Shown here: positions 62,348 to 64,000 of the stretch, piece by piece | How positions within the stretch are numbered: the stretch's first letter is position 1 | Layout: every line of letters begins with the position of its first letter | Source of the DNA: Micromonospora pallida | Lineage (GTDB): Bacteria; Actinomycetota; Actinomycetes; Mycobacteriales; Micromonosporaceae | Length of the DNA: 64,000 bases | NCBI RefSeq assembly: GCF_900090325.1 | Contig: NZ_FMHW01000002.1 | Span: forward strand, 3,907,001-3,971,000 | Direction of reading: 5' to 3' | The notes under the pieces: generated by a model | What the model was told of the DNA's origin: nothing | Seen by the model: only the letters and a program-made list of their open reading frames with translations | The model's database searches: none | Made by a program: the position numbers and the translations under genes

Positions 62348-62367
62348 GTTCGGTGCGATGTCTCGTC
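62341..62367 (+). promoter_or_regulatory. Rightward ECF41-type promoter (sigma factor autoregulation)
   Basis: CCTCACA (62341-62347), then 16 bases, then CGTC (62364-62367). This matches the ECF41 pattern TGTCACA-N16-CGTC except at two upstream positions. The start site would be near 62373, about 36 nt before the sigma gene ATG, consistent with autoregulation. Confidence 0.65.
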
Positions 62368-62408
62368 GGACTGGAAGGGCAGTTGCGACCGAGGGAGCCG
62401 GCGACACC

Positions 62409-63341
62409 ATGAGCACGCAATCCGAGCCAGCGGACGACCAGCCCGATCCGGGTCTGAGCGCGATCATGAGCGAACGGCGCAAGCTGATCAATCTCGCGTA
62501 CCGACTGCTCGGTTCTCTGGCCGATGCCGAGGATGTCGTGCAGGAGACCTACGCCCGCTGGTACGCCATGTCCCCGGAGCAGCAGGACGCCATCGAGTCC
62601 CCCGGTGCCTGGCTGACCAGGGTCGCCAGCCGCATCTGCCTCGACCTGCTCGGCTCGGCCCGGGCCAGGCGGGAGAGGTACGTGGGCGAATGGATCCCCG
62701 AGCCGCTGCCCGACCGTACGGAGTGGATCAGCGGGCGGTCGGTGGACGTCAACACCGACCCGGCCGACCGGGTCACCCTCGACGAGTCGATCAACATGGC
62801 CTTCCTCGTCGTGCTCGACTCGATGACCCCGGCCGAGCGTGTCGCGTTCATCCTCCACGACGTCTTCCGCTACTCCTTCGCCGAGGTGGCCGCGATCGTC
62901 GGCCGTACGCCGGCGGCCTGTCGCCAGTTGGCCTCGTCGGCCCGCCGTCGCATCCGCGCGTCGCAGAATCCCGCGACTCCGACGCCCCAGCGCGCCGACG
63001 TCGTCCGGGACTTCAAGCGGGCGTGGGAAGCCAAGGACATCGACGCCCTCGTCGGCCTGCTCGACCCCGACGCCACGACGATCGCCGATGGTGGCGGCCT
63101 CGTCAACGCCGAACTTCGCCCGATCGAAGGCAACGAACAGATCGCCCGCGTCCTGGTCGACATCGCTGACCGGGCACCTGACCTGAGGATCCTGGAGCGC
63201 ACGGTCAACGGTCAGCCCGGTCTGGCGGCCCAGCAGGAGGGCGTCACCGTGGTGGTGATGGCGTTCGACGTCGCAGGCGACCGGATCAAGCGCATCTGGG
63301 CGGTACGGAACCCCGAGAAGCTCCGGCCCTGGAAGGGCTGA
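62409..63341 (+). CDS. ECF41-group sigma factor (SigJ-like) with fused SnoaL-like domain
   Basis: A 310-residue RNA polymerase sigma factor. Sigma2 covers LINLAYRLLGSLADAEDVVQETYARWY; sigma4 includes SFAEVAAIVGRTPAACRQLASSARRRI. EWIPEPLPD at 94-102 fits the ECF41 WLPEPL motif in the interdomain linker. The C-terminal 120 residues form a SnoaL/NTF2-like domain ending with VRNPEKLRPW, matching the NPDKL motif. In ECF41 factors this domain replaces an anti-sigma factor and tunes activity. Its likely targets are its own promoter and the divergent DoxX-wrbA promoter. ATG 62409 follows a distant GGGAG. Confidence 0.92.
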   Translation: MSTQSEPADDQPDPGLSAIMSERRKLINLAYRLLGSLADAEDVVQETYARWYAMSPEQQDAIESPGAWLTRVASRICLDLLGSARARRERYVGEWIPEPLPDRTEWISGRSVDVNTDPADRVTLDESINMAFLVVLDSMTPAERVAFILHDVFRYSFAEVAAIVGRTPAACRQLASSARRRIRASQNPATPTPQRADVVRDFKRAWEAKDIDALVGLLDPDATTIADGGGLVNAELRPIEGNEQIARVLVDIADRAPDLRILERTVNGQPGLAAQQEGVTVVVMAFDVAGDRIKRIWAVRNPEKLRPWKG

Positions 63342-63693
63342 CGCCGTCCCCGTACCCCGGGTCCCTGCCCCCCATGGGGTTCCACCAAGCCGCCGCCAAG
63401 CCGGCGCCAACCCGCCGGACAGTCCCAGCCAAGTCCGGTGGTCGATGCTGGGCGCACGGAGATCGGGAAGGGCCTCACCACGGTTGATGCTCGGCCGAAC
63501 GGCCCTGCCCGGATCGTCGACGAGTCGACCGGTCCGGGCGCCCGGTCGACTCCGTGGACCGACCTCGAAGCATCCGCAAGCTGATCGACTCCGAACCGGC
63601 TGACGCCTCCGGCGCTCGTTGGGCAGATCCGCGCGCCCATCGAGGCGGCGACAGCCCGAATGTCCCTCGACCATCGCGAAGGAGGCGGTTTGG
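63342..63693. other. Intergenic region with a hairpin
   Basis: No gene is supported in these 352 bp. GAGTCGACCGG (63522-63532) and CCGGTCGACTC (63542-63552) form a perfect stem with a 9-nt loop, either a terminator for the sigma gene or a dyad operator of the synthetase gene. AGGAGG-like SD for the next gene lies at 63680-63686. Confidence 0.5.
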
Positions 63694-64000
63694 GTGAAGG
63701 ACCTCATGCTCCACAGATCGGTACGGAAGCACGGCCTTCATCTCGGCACGGTGCCGGAGGCGGCCGCCGCCAGGAACGGCGCCATGCCGCTCACTCTCGA
63801 CCACGACCTGGACAGCCTTCCGGAAGCGGGCCGGAGCCTGACGGTCGCCCAGCTCGCCGGCCACGTGGACGACCTGGCGGGCCGGCTCTGGGCGGCCGGG
63901 GTCCGACCCGGTGAACACCTCGCGATATACAAGACCGCGAACTTCGACGTCTGGGTGCTCGCCACCGCGGCGGCGCGCGTCGGGGCGATTCCCGTGCTGC
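63694..64000 (+). CDS. AMP-dependent synthetase/ligase, N-terminal part
   Basis: The first 102 codons of an acyl-CoA synthetase or adenylation enzyme, cut by the window end. After an opening MKDLMLHRSVRKHG comes the usual early adenylation pattern: PLTLDHDLDSLPEAG, then SLTVAQLAGHVDDLAGRLWA (the Y/LTYxEL-like helix), GVRPGEHLAIYKTANFDVWV and ARVGAIPVL. The core motifs lie beyond the window, so acid specificity and CoA or carrier partner are unknown. GTG 63694 is eight bases after GGAGG. It is the third plus-strand unit after the sigma factor, possibly under separate control. Confidence 0.85.
   Translation, partial: MKDLMLHRSVRKHGLHLGTVPEAAAARNGAMPLTLDHDLDSLPEAGRSLTVAQLAGHVDDLAGRLWAAGVRPGEHLAIYKTANFDVWVLATAAARVGAIPVL

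Overview
The window is high-GC DNA (about 72%), with GTG/TTG starts, leaderless-looking promoters and ATGA/GTGA gene overlaps. Its gene content (GlgE/GlgB glucan assembly, a second topoisomerase pair, many actinobacterial lipoproteins and regulators) points to an actinomycete, most likely Micromonospora, Salinispora or a close relative. This is judged from gene style only; no search was run. I saw no rRNA, tRNA, CRISPR array, transposase or prophage gene.

Left part (1-17.2 kb): a truncated sulfotransferase, a GNAT acetyltransferase, an ArsR/AHSA1 pair, the glgE-glgB operon for alpha-glucan from maltose-1-phosphate, a lipoprotein, a secreted GHL10 glycoside hydrolase, an App1-type phosphatase, a GT-C membrane glycosyltransferase, YaaA, a WhiA-like protein without an obvious HTH, and a TAXI binding lipoprotein convergent with a two-component system.

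Central part (17.5-42.8 kb): one large cell-surface glycopolymer locus. It holds candidates for all five steps from UDP-GlcNAc to UDP-ManNAc3NAcA (6-dehydrogenase, 3-dehydrogenase, PLP aminotransferase, hexapeptide N-acetyltransferase, 2-epimerase). It also holds eight glycosyltransferase-type genes, three of them tandem paralogues and one resembling the teichoic-acid glycosyltransferase TarS. A TagGH-type ABC exporter, a fused cytidylyltransferase/SDR resembling the CDP-ribitol enzyme Bcs1, and a CDP-glycerol glycerophosphotransferase family polymerase complete it. Together they suggest a polyol-phosphate (teichoic-acid-like) wall polymer carrying a diacetamido uronic acid. A TetR regulator with a clear palindrome sits at the exporter operon.

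Right part (42.9-64 kb): a C39-like peptidase behind a probable c-di-AMP (ydaO) riboswitch; a membrane protein preceded by a short Trp-rich leaderless peptide; an acyltransferase; AlkB with a LexA-like palindrome and leaderless promoter; an NCS2 permease; a GyrA/GyrB-like second type IIA topoisomerase; a secreted SGNH hydrolase; a GT4 enzyme; two hypothetical proteins; a CYP152-type P450 peroxygenase; a DUF72 protein; a WrbA-DoxX operon divergent from an ECF41-type sigma factor with mirror-image ECF41 promoters; and the start of an AMP-dependent synthetase. Long perfect hairpins separate many convergent genes, and one hairpin family occurs twice.
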